Assembly: GCA_025403435.1 (NCBI GenBank)
Contig: CM046348.1
Span: forward strand, 32,440,703 to 32,504,702
Direction: 5' to 3'
DNA from: Artocarpus heterophyllus
Lineage: Eukaryota > Streptophyta > Magnoliopsida > Rosales > Moraceae
DNA length: 64,000 nucleotides
The position numbers and the translations under genes were made by a program. The stretch's first letter is position 1, and each line of letters begins with the position of its first letter. Positions 1-10,971 of this stretch are shown piece by piece. The notes below the pieces were generated by a model, which had not been told where the DNA came from, searched no databases, and saw nothing but the letters and a program-made list of their open reading frames with translations.

Positions 1-1012
1 GGATTCAGACTCCCCACTTTTTTCATTTTGAAAATCAAGAGGTTGGTCAATAACCAAATTCGGAAGAGGTTTGGATATTTCCCAAAAATTTGGTTCCCTT
101 AGATTCTCCCCCTGAATTAAATTTTTGGTAAAATATGGTTTTGTTTCCATGAAAGTGGCATCCATTGTTATGAAAAAACGTTTCGTGAGAGGATTAAAAA
201 ATTTGTAGCCTTTGCGATTTGCAGCATATCCTAAAAAAACACATTTTTCTGCCCTAGGATCTAATTTCGACCGGGATCTCTTCGATATGTGAACATATGC
301 GGTGCAGCCAAATATTTTTAGTGGTAAATCCGAATTGATTCGAGATTCCGGAAAAAAATTTTTCAAACAGCCCAACAGAGTGATGTGTTTTAAAACTCGT
401 GTAGGCATCCTATTAATTAAATATGCTGCAGTTAAAATTGTATCTCCCCACAAGTATTTTGGAACATTCATGTAAAACATTATGGCCCTAGCAACTTCAA
501 GCAAGTGCTTATTTTTCCTTTCCGATACCCCATTTTGTTCTGGAGTATCAGGGCAGGTTGATTGATGTAACACGCCCTTTTCTTTCAAAAAGGTTTCTAC
601 ATATTGATTGAAATACTCTGTTCCATTGTCGGTTCTCAAAATGTTTATTTTTGTTTGAAACTGGTTTTCAATCAAATTGTAAAATTCTTTAAAAAAATTT
701 TCAACCTCAGTTTTTTCTCTCATCAAAAATACCCAACAAAGTCGAGTATGGTCATCTGTAAAAGTTACAAACCATTTTTTTCCAGATGATGTAGTTACCT
801 TTGAGGGTCCCCACACGTCGCTGTGAAATAAGTAAAAAGGTTTTGATTCAAGATAAGGTCTAGGAATATATGTTCTACGTTGACTTTTTGCAAGAACACA
901 GCATTCACATTGAAAATCTAAGGGATTCATTTTTTTAAACAAATCCGGAAACAAATGTTTCATATATGAAAAACTGGGGTGGCCTAAACGGCAATGCCAG
1001 ACCATTATTTGA
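1..1012 (-). pseudogene. copia integrase (element D), partial at window edge
   Basis: In a frame shifted from gag, the minus strand stays open from about 1012 to base 1. It begins with the HHCC zinc-binding part (WHCRLGHPS, then CECC), followed by the catalytic core: HSDVWGP, LRTDNGTEY and TPEQNGVSERKN, which carry the D, D and E of the DD35E site. After the core come TAAYLINRMPTRVL and a C-terminal stretch with VFLGYAANRKGYKFF. Integrase inserts the cDNA copy into nuclear DNA. All three acidic residues appear present, so the domain looks intact. It is classed as a pseudogene because the upstream frame is broken and the rest of pol is out of view. Confidence 0.88.
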
Positions 1013-2527
1013 TCACGAACAGAAAGGGAAACTAATACTACTAAGCCCTTGAACAATTTTATTACTAGGTAAAATATTCTCAATATAGTAAAGACCATTA
1101 ACCATTCTAGCACTGCCAATCGTCTTCCCCGAGCTCCGGTCCTGAAAAATACAATGAGAGTCACAAAAAACTACACGACAGTTAGAGTCTTTGGATAATT
1201 TGCTAACTGACAAAAGGTTGCAGGTAAGTTTAGGTACATAGAGAACAGACTTAAGGTCTATTTTTTCAGAAATTTGGACCAAACCTTTTCCGGCAATAGG
1301 TGAAAAACTTCCATCTGCAATCCTAACTTTTCTATTTTCAGGACAAGGTGAGTATAGTTTCAACAAGTTCAAGGAGTTGGTCATATGATCAGACGCTCTA
1401 GAATCAATTATCCATGGAGCAGAAATTCCGAAACCACAAGAGAAGGCATTTATTACGTTACCTGTATGTGTCACGGAGACACTAGGAGTACTGGACGATG
1501 GATTAGGTTTTAACAGTGCTAGAAGCTGCTCCAGCTGCTCTTTGGTGATGGTGCTGGCAGTAGTCTCGGCCTCATTTGCAGTGGGAAAGTCACGGCCAGT
1601 TTTCTGCGCTGTTCTGCCCTTGAAGTTGGCGGGTTTGCCATGAATCTTCCAGCAGGTTTCTCGAGTGTGACGCGGCCTGTTGCAATAGTCGCACCACACA
1701 CTTGGTTTCTCCTCTAGTTTACGTAGGTTGGCAGCACCTCTACGCATGTTTAGGCCTGTAGAAGCAAGGGCAGAACCTTCAACGGTAGCAGCAGGTCCCT
1801 TCTTGCCGAGCATAACATTCCTCCGGCTCTCCTCCCTCCTAACTTCAGAGAAGACTTCACCAAGGGACGGCAGCGGCCTCCTACCGATAATTCTCCCCCT
1901 CACCTCGTCGAACTCAACATTGAGGCCAGCCAAGAACTTGAAGATACGACTATCTTCCACTGTTTTCTTGTGGTGCTGTCCATCTTCAGCATTCTTCCAC
2001 TCATAAGCATCAAAGAGATCAAGGTCCTGCCAGAGTCTCTTCAAGGAGTTGAAATACTTGGTGACCGTTTCTTCTCCTTGCCGCAATTCACCAAGTTTGA
2101 GAGTCAACTCAAAAATTTGGGTCAACTCAAAAATTTGGGACTGATTCCCTAAATCAGAATACATCTGATTTATATTTTCCCATAACTCATACGCCGTAGG
2201 AAAACACATATAATTTGCACCAATCTCCTCTTCCATGGAGTTTACCAGCCACGTCATTACCATGGAATTTTCGGCATCTCATGTATCATACGTTGGGTCA
2301 TCTTCCAACGGAGCTTTCTTGTCACCCGTTAAATATCCCATCTTTCCTCGGCCCCGGATATACATTCTCACCGACTGAGACCATCGCAAGAAGTTGTCGC
2401 CGTTCAGCTTGATGGTGGTTATTTGGACAGGGTGTGAATCAGAGGTTGTTTTTGGCAGATCTCTGGTCACTGTGGGTTGTGAGGAGGACTGAGGAATGGT
2501 GGTGGATTCGCTAAAATATTCTGACAT
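1013..2527 (-). pseudogene. copia gag and protease (element D), in-frame stop
   Basis: Gag starts at the ATG at 2527. The N-terminal part contains LNGDNFLRWSQSVRMYI, typical of the plant copia gag (DUF4219/UBN2-like) family. The frame is broken by one TGA at 2279-2281, which replaces a probable TGG Trp codon, and continues in the same frame from 2278. The second part holds a CX2CX4HX4C knuckle (CDYCNRPRHTRETC) for RNA binding, then the aspartic protease region. The usual D-S-G-A motif is changed to DSRA (WIIDSRASDHMT), so the protease is probably dead. Gag also has a small tandem duplication giving IFELTQIFELT (about 2108-2145). Near 1013-1050 the frame shifts by one base before integrase resumes. 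Confidence 0.88.
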
Positions 2528-2582
2528 GGTTCTGGCTTAGGGTAAAGACGCAGGAAAAAAAAATTCTGGGCAGGAAAGGGTC

Positions 2583-2595
2583 GGCTCTGATACCA
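2583..2595 (-). other. Primer binding site (tRNA-iMet type), element D
   Basis: The minus strand reads TGGTATCAGAGCC, the standard plant complement of the 3' end of initiator tRNA-Met, three bases inside the LTR. It marks the start of minus-strand DNA synthesis and confirms the orientation of the element. Confidence 0.9.
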
Positions 2596-2598
2596 ACT

Positions 2599-2850
2599 TG
2601 AAAGAGACAAATTGAGGGAATTTTTTTTTTTTTTTTATTGAGATTGCCTTTATAGTAATTTACAGCATAATTACAGCTCAATATCAGGAATAGAATTACT
2701 GATTTAGAGAGAGAATATCAGCAAAGAGGAAACGAAATCAGCCTAAAATAAAAACTTCCTAAAATAAACTTGACAACTAGCTGATACCTATTTACCATAT
2801 TTACATGATTTACAGCTCAAACCTTGCCTAAATAATCCCTATTCTCGACA
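2599..2850 (-). repeat. 5' LTR of copia element D
   Basis: The LTR is 252 bp. On the minus strand it starts TGTCGAGAATAGGG and ends GTCTCTTTCA, the canonical TG...CA ends. A TATAAA-like box lies at about 2649-2654 on the minus strand, near an A/T homopolymer at 2620-2637. The inner boundary is fixed by the primer binding site starting three bases inside; the outer boundary by the abrupt return to LINE coding sequence at 2851. The second LTR is not in the window, so the ends are inferred from TG/CA and context. Confidence 0.8.
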
Positions 2851-4757
2851 CTTATGGAAAAATAACCAAGCAAAAACCTTAACCCGAATAGAAGCACAAG
2901 ATTTCCTAATGAATTCGGAAGGTACTGAAGAGAGATGGGTCGGGTCTTGACTCAAAGAGTGAAAGAAAGACTTACAAGAGAATCCCGAAGAATCTAAAGT
3001 CCACATTCTCATATCAGGAATCAAGTCGTCCAAAGAAAAAGTTTGTAGGGAATTTAGTAATTCTAATAAGTCCTCACACTCTCGGTCATTCAAATTCCTT
3101 CTAAAACAATAATTCCAATTAGGAAGAGATCCTTCATCAGTCGCCAGAATCTCCTTAATTTTTAAATCTTTGTCCCTCACCAACCTATACAATCTAGGAA
3201 AGGCAGCTGCAAAAGGCTGATCACCATACATTGTCTTCCCACAATCTCACTCGGATTCCATCTCCTACCTGCCATCGAACTCTTTGAAGAAAAGGGGTTT
3301 AAACCCTGGGAAATGAATTTCCAAGGGTTCCTATGGGTGCCTCTAATCACAGGTTTAGAGTCCCAACCATTGGATTGCAATCCATACTTGCTCCTAATAA
3401 CAATGGCCCAAAGCGCATCTTGTTCCAAGGGGAAACGCCACAACCATTTACCCAAGAGAGCTTGATTTTTCTTCATCAAATTCCCAAGCCCCCGTCCTCT
3501 TTGCTGAGTGAAACAGTCTTCCAAGCTACCAAATTGTCGACCGACTCCCTTTCCAATCCATCCCATAAGAACCATCTCATTAGAGCTTCAATCTCCTTTG
3601 CTACCCTACCGGAATCTTGAAGACAGAAAGGAAATAAATCGGAATTCCTGACAAAACTGATTGAATAAGAGCAAGTCTTCCTCCCCTAGACAAAATTCCT
3701 TTTTTCCATCCCTCCAATCTCCTTGAAATTTTCTCCACCACCGGGGTCCAAAATTCCATGCAAGCGGGTTCCCTCCCAAAGGTAATCCTAAGTACTTCAT
3801 TGGCCAAGATCCTACTTCACACCCCAACTCCTGAGCTCTTTCCTGAACCACCTCTTCCTCCAAGTTAATCCCATTCAATGTACTCTTTCCCATATTAATT
3901 ATTAAGCCTGAGCACCGAGAGAAGAATTTCAAAATTATAGTCATATTTCGAAAATTCTCTTGAGATGGTTCTAGGAAAAATAAGGTATCATCTGTAAGCT
4001 GTAAATGGGACACAAGTATTTTATCCCTGCCAACTTCGAAACCCTTGATCAAATCCCTTTCTCCTGCCCTTTCCACCAACCCGCTCAACCCGTCGACCAC
4101 CAAGGTGAAAAGGAATGGCGAAAGTGGGTCTCCCTGCCTTAGCCCCCTGGAGGCTCTAAACCTTCCTTGCGATTTCCCATTAATCAAGATAGAGAAATTA
4201 GCCGAGCTAATACAACCCATGATCCAATTTATCCATTTCTAACCAAACCCTTTCTTCTCCATCGTTAGCCTTAGGAAATTCCATTGCACATGATCGTAAG
4301 CTTTCTCAAAGTCTATTTTGAAAACCAGGCCTTGTTTTCCGTCCACTCGATATTCTTCAACAATCTCATTCGCCACCAAAACAGTATCTAAGATTTGTCT
4401 TCCTCTTATGAAAGCGCTTTGACTCTTAGAAATTGTTTCCCCTAACACTTCCTTCAACCGATTGGCCAACACCTTTGTGATAATCTTATAAAGACTTGAT
4501 ACTAGGCTTATCGGTCTGAAGTCCTTCACCTTCCTAAAATCTTCCTTTTTCGAGATAAGACAAATGAAAGTGTGATTTGCGTTCCGGTTCACTATTCCAT
4601 AACTAAAAAACTCCCCAATCACTTTTAACAAGTCCCCTTTCACCACATCTCAACATGATTGATAGAATCCCATTGAGAACCCGTCTGGGCCCGGAGCTTT
4701 GTGTCTGTCGCACGAGAAAACCGCCCAATGTAACTAACTCTCTTTTTTAACTATTTT
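2851..4757 (-). pseudogene. LINE (L1-type) reverse transcriptase and zf-RVT, fragmented
   Basis: This is the ORF2 remnant of a plant L1-type non-LTR retrotransposon on the minus strand, spread over at least three frames. From high to low coordinate: KAPGPDGFSMGFYQ (about 4650-4710), with a stop replacing the following Trp; FRPISLVSSLYKIITKVLANR; SAFIRGRQILD; KIDFEKAYDHVQWNFL; GDPLSPFLFTLVVDGL; and the active site as LTDDTLFF (about 3980), where the family usually has ADD. The C-terminal part (about 3575-2851) is the zf-RVT region and ends abruptly at 2850 where copia D inserted. The endonuclease domain is missing: homology stops at about 4745, beside the fold-back element. No 3' tail or TSD is visible because both ends are cut. 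Confidence 0.88.
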
Positions 4758-4881
4758 ACTCACAAGCATACCCCTAAAACATGAGTCCCCTGAATTGTAA
4801 TAAATATTTCCATTCATTCTTTTTAATCACCAACATGAACTTTCCCTTCATTATTGTTCTTACTTTTCTATTGACATCCAA

Positions 4882-5103
4882 ATGGCCAGAGCTTCTTCAT
4901 CTAGAGTAGCCCCCTTTGAGCTTCTTACCCTACCTTCTTTTCCTACAGCGAGAAGAAATCTAAATAGTGCCGGCCAACTTTATGAGCATATTGATGCTCT
5001 TAACAACCAGCTTGCCAACCTCAATTCACAAGCTAAAGCGAGTTTAGAATACTGCATCCAAAGAGTGGCGAAGCTAAAGGCACAAACCGCTCATGCTTTT
5101 TGA
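4882..5103 (+). pseudogene. Unrecognised peptide in left fold-back arm
   Basis: A 73-residue open frame starting MARASSSRVAP contains RRNLNSAGQLYEHIDALNNQ and then LEYCIQRVAKLKAQ. The spacing of Leu, Ile and Ala suggests a short amphipathic or coiled-coil helix. I do not recognise the family. A homologous frame occurs in the right arm on the opposite strand, so this looks like a fragment of a longer protein captured or carried by the element and duplicated in mirror image. There is no promoter and no full-length domain, so a functional product is unlikely. Confidence 0.35.
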
Positions 5104-5600
5104 TATATCTTTGAGATTCAAGCATATGTTAAAGGCAAAGATTTCCCAACTTGAATCCAAGTTGGCCAACACCAAGGCTGAACTTAGTGCAGCCTACCTC
5201 AAGTTTCAATAGTGGAAGAACCTTTACTGGAATCTTAGAAACAACGTGGTTGCTATCGTTATATATGCCCACCTATCGGCCTCTTTTCGCGGCTCTCATC
5301 AATCCAACCTTCAATCTTTTCGAGGAGCCTTGTGTAGTCGCAATCACAACTTCCATGGGTCAAGCTTGGTGCAGCTTCCACAAGGCTCCCTAAAAAGATT
5401 CGACGGTTGGATGGACGAGAGCCACCAAAAGAGGTCGACGGCTAAGTACATATATAGAGATAGCAACCACGTTGTTTCTAAGATTTCAGTAAAGGTCCTC
5501 CCACCTTTGAACCTCAAGGCATGCCACACTAAGTTCAGCCTCAGTGTTGGCCAACTTGGATTCAAGTTGGGAAATCTTTGCTTTAACATATGTTTGAATC

Positions 5601-5828
5601 TCAAAAATATAACGAACATGAACGGTTTGTGCCTCTAGCTCCACCTCTCTTTGGGTGGTATTCTACACATACTCTAGCTTGATAATGGAGGTCGGCAAGT
5701 TGGTTATCAAGAGCATCAATATGCTCATAAAGTTCTCTATCTCTATTGGGATTTCTTCTCACTTCATGAAAAAAAAAGGAGGGCAGGAAGCTCAAAGGAA
5801 GCTGCTCTACACAAAGAAGCTCTATCAT
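5601..5828 (-). pseudogene. Mirror copy of the fold-back peptide, right arm
   Basis: A 75-residue open frame on the minus strand contains RRNPNRDRELYEHIDALDNQ and LADLHYQARVCVEYHPKR. It aligns along about 35 residues with the plus-strand peptide in the left arm (RRNxNxxxxLYEHIDALxNQLAxLxxQA). Two diverged copies kept open over the same block could mean past coding constraint, or may reflect only limited decay. Function unknown. Confidence 0.35.
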
Positions 5829-5993
5829 TATGATTGGCCATTTGGTGTCAAGAGGAAAGTAAGAGTAGATGAAGCAAAAAGTGCATGTTGGTGACTAAAA
5901 AGAATGAAAAAAGGGTTTATAGAGATGAATTGTAATGAATATTTTATTCATTACAATTCAGGGGACTTATGTTTTAGGGGTAAGTTTGTAAGT

Positions 5994-7687
5994 GTTCAAA
6001 ATTTAAACACTAGGGGCTGTCTACTAAAAAGGCAACAATTAATGGAAATTGCTAAAGATAAATGTGCATTAGAAGCTCCTCAAAATCTGAACAACAGGAG
6101 AACATGAGCAAATGACACCCCTTTCAGTTGAAGAGCAAAAAAAACTAAGTATCAAGACTCTTCTAACACCTGAACAACCACACAAACAACTATGAACAAG
6201 GATCAAATCTCTCCCAACACCTGGACAACCATGTAATAACACTAAGACAGTCATAAACAAGTGTTCTAGCACCTGAACAATAGAAAAACTAGGTGGTAGA
6301 AACAATTTTCGCCCACCAGTTTCATTAAAACCACCTAAAAATACAAGGGGCTGGGTTTTGGAGGTCCCTATGATAAGAGGTCTATAAATAGCAACTTATT
6401 CAGCCATTTTAGAGGACATTACTAAACTAGAAGACATTCCACCAAAAAACAAAACATCCATCGACTTCCTTATCTCACTTTTAGCATACTTCATTCTTTC
6501 TACTCTTCTCCAAACAACCTTCAAAACTCTCAACCTTTTAAGTCCTAATTCCTCATATCATCTTTTTCCTTTTTTTGTGTGTGTGTGTGTAAAACAACAA
6601 AACAATTTTGAGAAACTAACTTGAAAATTATTGAGCTACAAACCCCAAACTTTCAATTATGTTTCTGGTAACATATGTACACTTAGAATACAAAATGTTC
6701 TAACAAAGTTACTCATAATAATAATTTCTTCTTATTTCATTTATTTGTTTCTTCCTTTTGTTTCTTTACTTCATTCTAGCATTTTTATATTTTATGCAAT
6801 TTACTTTCCGTCATTTAATTCCTATTGTTTTCCAGTTCTATGAACTGGTCCATGCTTTATTTTTATTTATTCCGTTTCAGTTGATTAATCCAGCTAACTA
6901 GTCCTCTTTTTATTTTTAATTAATTGTAGTCCCCATGTTTATTTCTTTCCTAAATTCCAATTATATGGTCCTATTGATTACTTTCCATCTTTTCAAGTTA
7001 GCCCCTTAAATTTCTATGCACCTCTACTTCTACCAAGTCCAATACCTTTAATATTTTATGCTTGTCTTTATTAGTATCTAAAATAGCATAGTTCAAAAAT
7101 TCTCACAAACAAACACTTATTTTTATATCAGTTTTCTCAACAGCCACAAGGAAAACAACTCTTATATTAAATTCTAAAAACCATACACTCGTTGGCTAAA
7201 AAGAGATCCACAACTATAGGTAGGTAAAATAAAAAAGAATAGCTTTTTTAGAGTTACTACAAGACTGATTTGAAGACTAATGAAAGAGCTGAGAGAACAG
7301 TCACTTTAACAGACTGTTGAAGCACTCGCTTTAAAATTTTCTAATTTGGAAACACAAATTTTGTGGGGAAAAATTATAAAGTTACATGAAAGAAACTAAC
7401 CTGAAAAGGTGGAAAAGAAAACGTAATGTGGGGAAGAGGATTGTTGAAATTTCAACGAGGTAGATGAAATACAACTGCCCACCTTCCCCAGACGCTGGTT
7501 TTGCAGGGATCTCTTTCGATAACAGAGTGCACTGATTGTCGCACAAAGCCGATACACACAATCCTGCTGTTTTAACCATTTATGTCGTAAATCCTAAGCT
7601 TTTCATTTCAAAAGATAGAATAATAGAACTTGATTGATGAACCGAGTTAAGAGAGATTCAGAGCCCCAAACACTTACACACGCCCAA
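5994..7687. other. Non-coding interval, no gene recognised
   Basis: No convincing coding signal is present. Visible are degenerate repeats of a CACCTGAACAAC-like unit (about 6090-6290), a TATAAATA box at about 6383-6390 followed by a pyrimidine-rich stretch resembling a retroelement or gene leader, and a short GT repeat at about 6577-6591. The rest is AT-rich sequence without motifs I can assign. Confidence 0.5.
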
Positions 7688-8222
7688 TCTAGGGGTGTAT
7701 GGCGGGTGGCTTGAGCAGTTATTGAGTGGTTTAGGCAATTTTTACTTTTTATTTTTTCTTAGTTTTTTTGTGAAAATTGCAACCCATAACTGCCCAAAGT
7801 TAGGCAGCTTGGGCAGTTTGTTTGGCTTGGGTTTTTACTCATCTAAATTTTTAGAGAATAACAAAATTCCTATTAGACGTAAACAATAAAAATTAAATAT
7901 GATGAGTGACAAATACAATTCAAACTAGGCATATGATCAACGAAAAGTTAGTGTCCAATATATGACCATAATTCAAATCTACAATCTCATACTTAATCCA
8001 ACTGCCAAAAGTCCAAATTCAAATAAAGAAATACCCAATTCCCAAATCTAGTGTCCAAATTCCAACAAAGAAACATCCAAATTCCAAAATCCAATGAACA
8101 AACGCTAAAGAAACATTCAAAATCTAAACTATAATGATTACTCCTCCAAAACAATATACTTTGCCACAGATTTTCTACAAGCTTCCTTATCCTACCCAAC
8201 AGCAACCAAATTAGGCTCACAG

Positions 8223-8585
8223 CCCCCTTCCTTTTTCAGTTTGAAACACAATATTTTTCTTTCTGTTCAACCCATTTGGATTTTTGAGACATAAAGTCTC
8301 ATAGTGATGCTTCAAAATGCTTGTGCGTAAGGTGAGCAGCATAATCTTTTCCACAGTAATTGCATACCGCTCGAGGTGTGTCAAGATCACCACCCGGAAA
8401 ATATTTCCAAATTTCTGACACCACCCTAACTTTTTTCCTATTTTCATCAGTTTCTTTACCATCAGCTTCAATTTGATCATTTTCTCCTCAATTTGAGCAC
8501 TATTCCCCACCTCTGGCTCTTTTGTTATGTCATTCACATTCATTTCAATCTCAACCATGTGTTTTCCTCTATAAAAAAATAACAA
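8223..8585 (-). pseudogene. BED zinc-finger N-terminus of a hAT transposase, broken
   Basis: One minus-strand frame reads EIWKYFPGGDLDTPRAVCNY, then CGKDYAAHLTHKHFEASL, a stop, and DFMSQKSKWVEQKEKYC. This is the BED zinc finger (paired Cys in CNYC, His in HLTHKHFEAS), the DNA-binding N-terminus of hAT transposases. Upstream in another frame is a Lys-rich acidic segment. A stop inside the finger, at least one frameshift, and the absence of the catalytic RNase H-like and C-terminal dimerisation regions make it non-functional. Confidence 0.6.
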
Positions 8586-8639
8586 AAAACCTAGATACTA
8601 ATTTCAGAGTACATAATATGAAAAAAATATATATATACA

Positions 8640-8880
8640 GTACAAAATGAACACAAGTTACTCACCAATGGCAAAGTACAGAAAGTCCTACGCTGAAATG
8701 AGTTATCAAAAACCACAAAAAAAAAAAAAAAACAGCAATAGTATCTCGGATGCTCAACTGACTCATCAGTGGCAAAAACAAAAACTACAGAAACATCTAT
8801 CTCGGATTCTCAACTTGAGTCATCAATGGCAAAGGAAAAAAAAAGACAATCAGAGATGTCCGAATACCTAATCAACCTCA
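8640..8880. repeat. Imperfect tandem repeat inside the hAT relic
   Basis: Two to three imperfect copies of a block of roughly 80 bp carry ACTCATCAGTGGCAAA-like and ATCTCGGATTCTCAACT-like segments, interrupted by adenine runs. Probably slippage products in the transposon 5' region. Confidence 0.4.
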
Positions 8881-9180
8881 AGGGTTGAATCGTGCAACGA
8901 GACAGTGAACGTGGCTGACTGGTGCGGCGTCACTGGGCGAGTCCTCGACGGCGACGTTGAGGCGTGGTGGTGGTAGGGAGAGGAAGAGAGGTGAGAAGTT
9001 TAGGTCCAGTGTCCGACGACACTGTGTTTGGTGTCTTACGAAGAGAAAAGATGGGCAGACAGAATAGGGTTCAATGCTGGGGCTGGCCCAACTCAATATT
9101 GAGGGAGAGGGAGGGACATAACAAAATTAAGGCATGCTACACTTCTTAGGGAGGAAGATTTTGAAGAAAGGGACTAAAAA

Positions 9181-10725
9181 AAAATTGAAATTGAGTAAAA
9201 GTCTTTTTTTTTTTTAATCAAAAAATTATATTCTTTTGTATAGGTAAATTGTTTTATTTTTTAAAAAAAATAAGAAAAATGACTGTAGTAGGATAATGAA
9301 CCTCAACAAAATAAAAAAAAAACTAGAACCGTTTTAATGTCAAAAAAAGCCTTTTTTTATGCCAAAAACTGTCCCAAAAAAAAGAGGTCATTCACAAAAA
9401 AAAAAATTTCCAAAAAGTCATTTTTAAAATTGCCCCCCTTAGGGATTCGTGGGACTGTGTCGATGGGTGCAACCGGTTGATGCCGGTTAATTTGCAACTT
9501 TAGCCATAGCTAGAGTATATTGGTGATTAGTTGGATGTTGTAAGTGCATAATGGTCATTTTACCTAAACTTTATTATTTTAAAATAAACTATTTCATTCA
9601 GACAGTAACATTTCGTGACTTGAAAATAACATGATCTGTGCCTGACGTGTGTCAAACAGAAGAAATAAAACCCCTAGTTAATATTACAAATTCACCGGTT
9701 GTTTGGCAACGGTTTCCATCACACACTCAATTATAAACGGTGTAAAACTCTTACATATTACAGTAACAATAAAAAAAATATTATAGTGTAAGGCTCTCAC
9801 ATGCTACAATAAAAATTGTTCTAACTCTTCTTTCTTCTGTCGTTAACAGCCGAAGCGTTGCTCCCATATAGTGCCTTCCCAGCCCCCTAACACCGCCTTT
9901 GCACGAGCCTTGTCGCAACCCATCGCTACTTTCCCAATCCCTTAACTACGCAAAAGGATCACTCCAACCAGCTCTTTAATCTCTTACTTCCTTTCTCTCT
10001 TCATAAGGTTCTCTTTCTCTATTCTCCAATTGCGTCTCTTGTTTTCCCACTACCAGACACTCCGTTCTTCTTTCGCAAAAAAAAATTTGTAGAAAAAAAT
10101 GACAAGATTTCATCTCCATGTCTCTTTATCTTTTCTCATGAGATTCGATTTATGTTGAAGAATCAAAGAAGAGCGGAAGAAAATAAAGACTTGCTTCTTT
10201 TTTTCTTTAGTCAAGTTAAATTATTACTTTCAATTTCAATTTTTTGTGCTTTTTAGCTTCTTGTCTCCTTCTCCTCTTATGAGATTTCACTCTCTCCTCT
10301 CTCTCCTCCGTAAATGCAAATAGTTACTCAGATAGTTTTTTCCTTTTTAAAAAAGACTCAAATAATTAGTTGTTCCTCAAAAGCAACATGAGGAGTAAAC
10401 TTTCTCCCCAAGAAAACACAAAAAAAGAGAGAGAACAGATTGTATTTATTGTAACTGAGTATTGTGATTCAACAGAAAGAAAGGAAAAGAAAAGAAAATA
10501 ACTTTGTATACTTCATAGTTACAGTGGAAGAAAAGACTATCAGGAGGTTGAAGGTCGATATCTTTTACAATCATGGAATATTATTTGAGGTGGTCTTGAG
10601 ATATTTATGGATTAAGAGGTTGGGAGTTGATATCTGCAGCATTGGTTGTGGCAGATTTTGAGAACTAGAGATATGTATCTCAACATTCTTGATGTTACCT
10701 CTCCGCCCCTATGTAGCTTGGGATA
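9181..10725. other. Non-coding interval left of element B
   Basis: AT-rich sequence with many homopolymer A/T runs (9160-9440) and a pyrimidine-rich segment (about 9960-10320). No conserved coding motif was found; the short open frame near 10464-10661 has no recognisable domain. Its right edge (10726-10730, ctatt) is the left TSD copy of element B, so this is the pre-insertion locus whose other side resumes at 27084. Confidence 0.5.
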
Positions 10726-10730
10726 CTATT
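10726..10730. other. TSD of element B, left copy (CTATT)
   Basis: CTATT immediately left of the LTR (TGTTGGAAC...) matches CTATT at 27079-27083 on the far side. This identifies the insertion site and shows B has both ends. Confidence 0.9.
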
Positions 10731-10971
10731 TGTTGGAACTGCTAATGATCTAATATGCAATGTCAATAAGCATAAAAGATCAAAACGCAGAAACTTAAAA
10801 AATTGGTTACATCCCACCATTGTTGTTTCTTGAAGGCTGATGGTATTCTCCTAGGTTTTTAAGTTTGAGTGCTCTTTTAAACCTTAATAATCTCTAATCG
10901 ATGGTGTAATTTTCTAAAGTGAGATTATAGGCTTAGGGGACCCAAGAATTTTGCAGTCTATATGTAATACT
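10731..10971 (-). repeat. 3' LTR of element B, first part
   Basis: It aligns with 26655 onward in the 5' LTR (shared ATCTAATATG, GTCAATAAGCATAAAAGATC, CTCTAATCGATGGTGTAAT). It is interrupted after 10971 by element A; the last five bases, ATACT, are A's TSD. Confidence 0.9.
10967..10971. other. TSD of element A, left copy (ATACT)
   Basis: ATACT just outside the LTR matches 20592-20596. Both lie within the 3' LTR of element B, which resumes on the other side. Confidence 0.9.

Larger units (their letters stand above)
1..2850 (-). mobile_element. Ty1/copia retrotransposon D, 5' part, cut by window edge
   Basis: This is a copia-type LTR retrotransposon read on the minus strand. In order it shows a 5' LTR (2599-2850), an initiator-Met primer binding site, gag, a zinc knuckle, protease, the GAG-pre-integrase region and integrase; RT, RNase H and the 3' LTR lie beyond the left edge. 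The integrase-before-RT order defines Ty1/copia. Few lesions are visible (one in-frame stop, one frameshift, one short in-frame duplication), so the copy looks younger than the LINE it interrupts. The five bases outside the LTR, 2851-2855 (cttat), are the expected TSD, but the partner copy is outside the window. Confidence 0.92.
4758..5993. mobile_element. Fold-back element with about 600-bp inverted arms
   Basis: The left arm (4758-about 5350) and right arm (about 5360-5993) are imperfect reverse complements meeting near 5350-5362. The outer ends read ACTCACAAGCATACCCCTAA on the left and, reverse-complemented, ACTTACAAACTTACCCCTAA on the right. Homology continues inward through CATGTTGGTGA, an ELYEHIDAL-coding block and the central CCATGGGTCAAGCTT. 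No clear TSD was found. Long inverted arms without a transposase suggest a non-autonomous fold-back or Mutator-like element. It abuts the broken end of the LINE and may have inserted there. Confidence 0.7.
7690..9180 (-). mobile_element. Decayed hAT-type DNA transposon (approximate ends)
   Basis: The left end TAGGGGTGTATGGCGGGT (from about 7690) is of the kind found at hAT termini, followed by repeated GGGCAGTT-like subterminal motifs (about 7710-7830). A BED zinc-finger remnant on the minus strand (8223-8585) gives the orientation. Further 5', a frame ending in PVSHVHCLVARFNP (about 8880-9096) resembles the leader upstream of plant hAT transposases. No dimerisation domain or matching right terminal repeat was found, so the right limit is a guess and the element is an internally deleted relic. 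Poly-A and short imperfect repeats fill 8640-8880. Confidence 0.5.

Noticed and set aside
6631..6843. Small hydrophobic open frame (70 residues)
   Set aside because: It is AT-rich and Phe/Ile/Leu-biased by composition, with no motif and no neighbouring exon; similar chance frames occur at 44743-44937 and 49439-49681.
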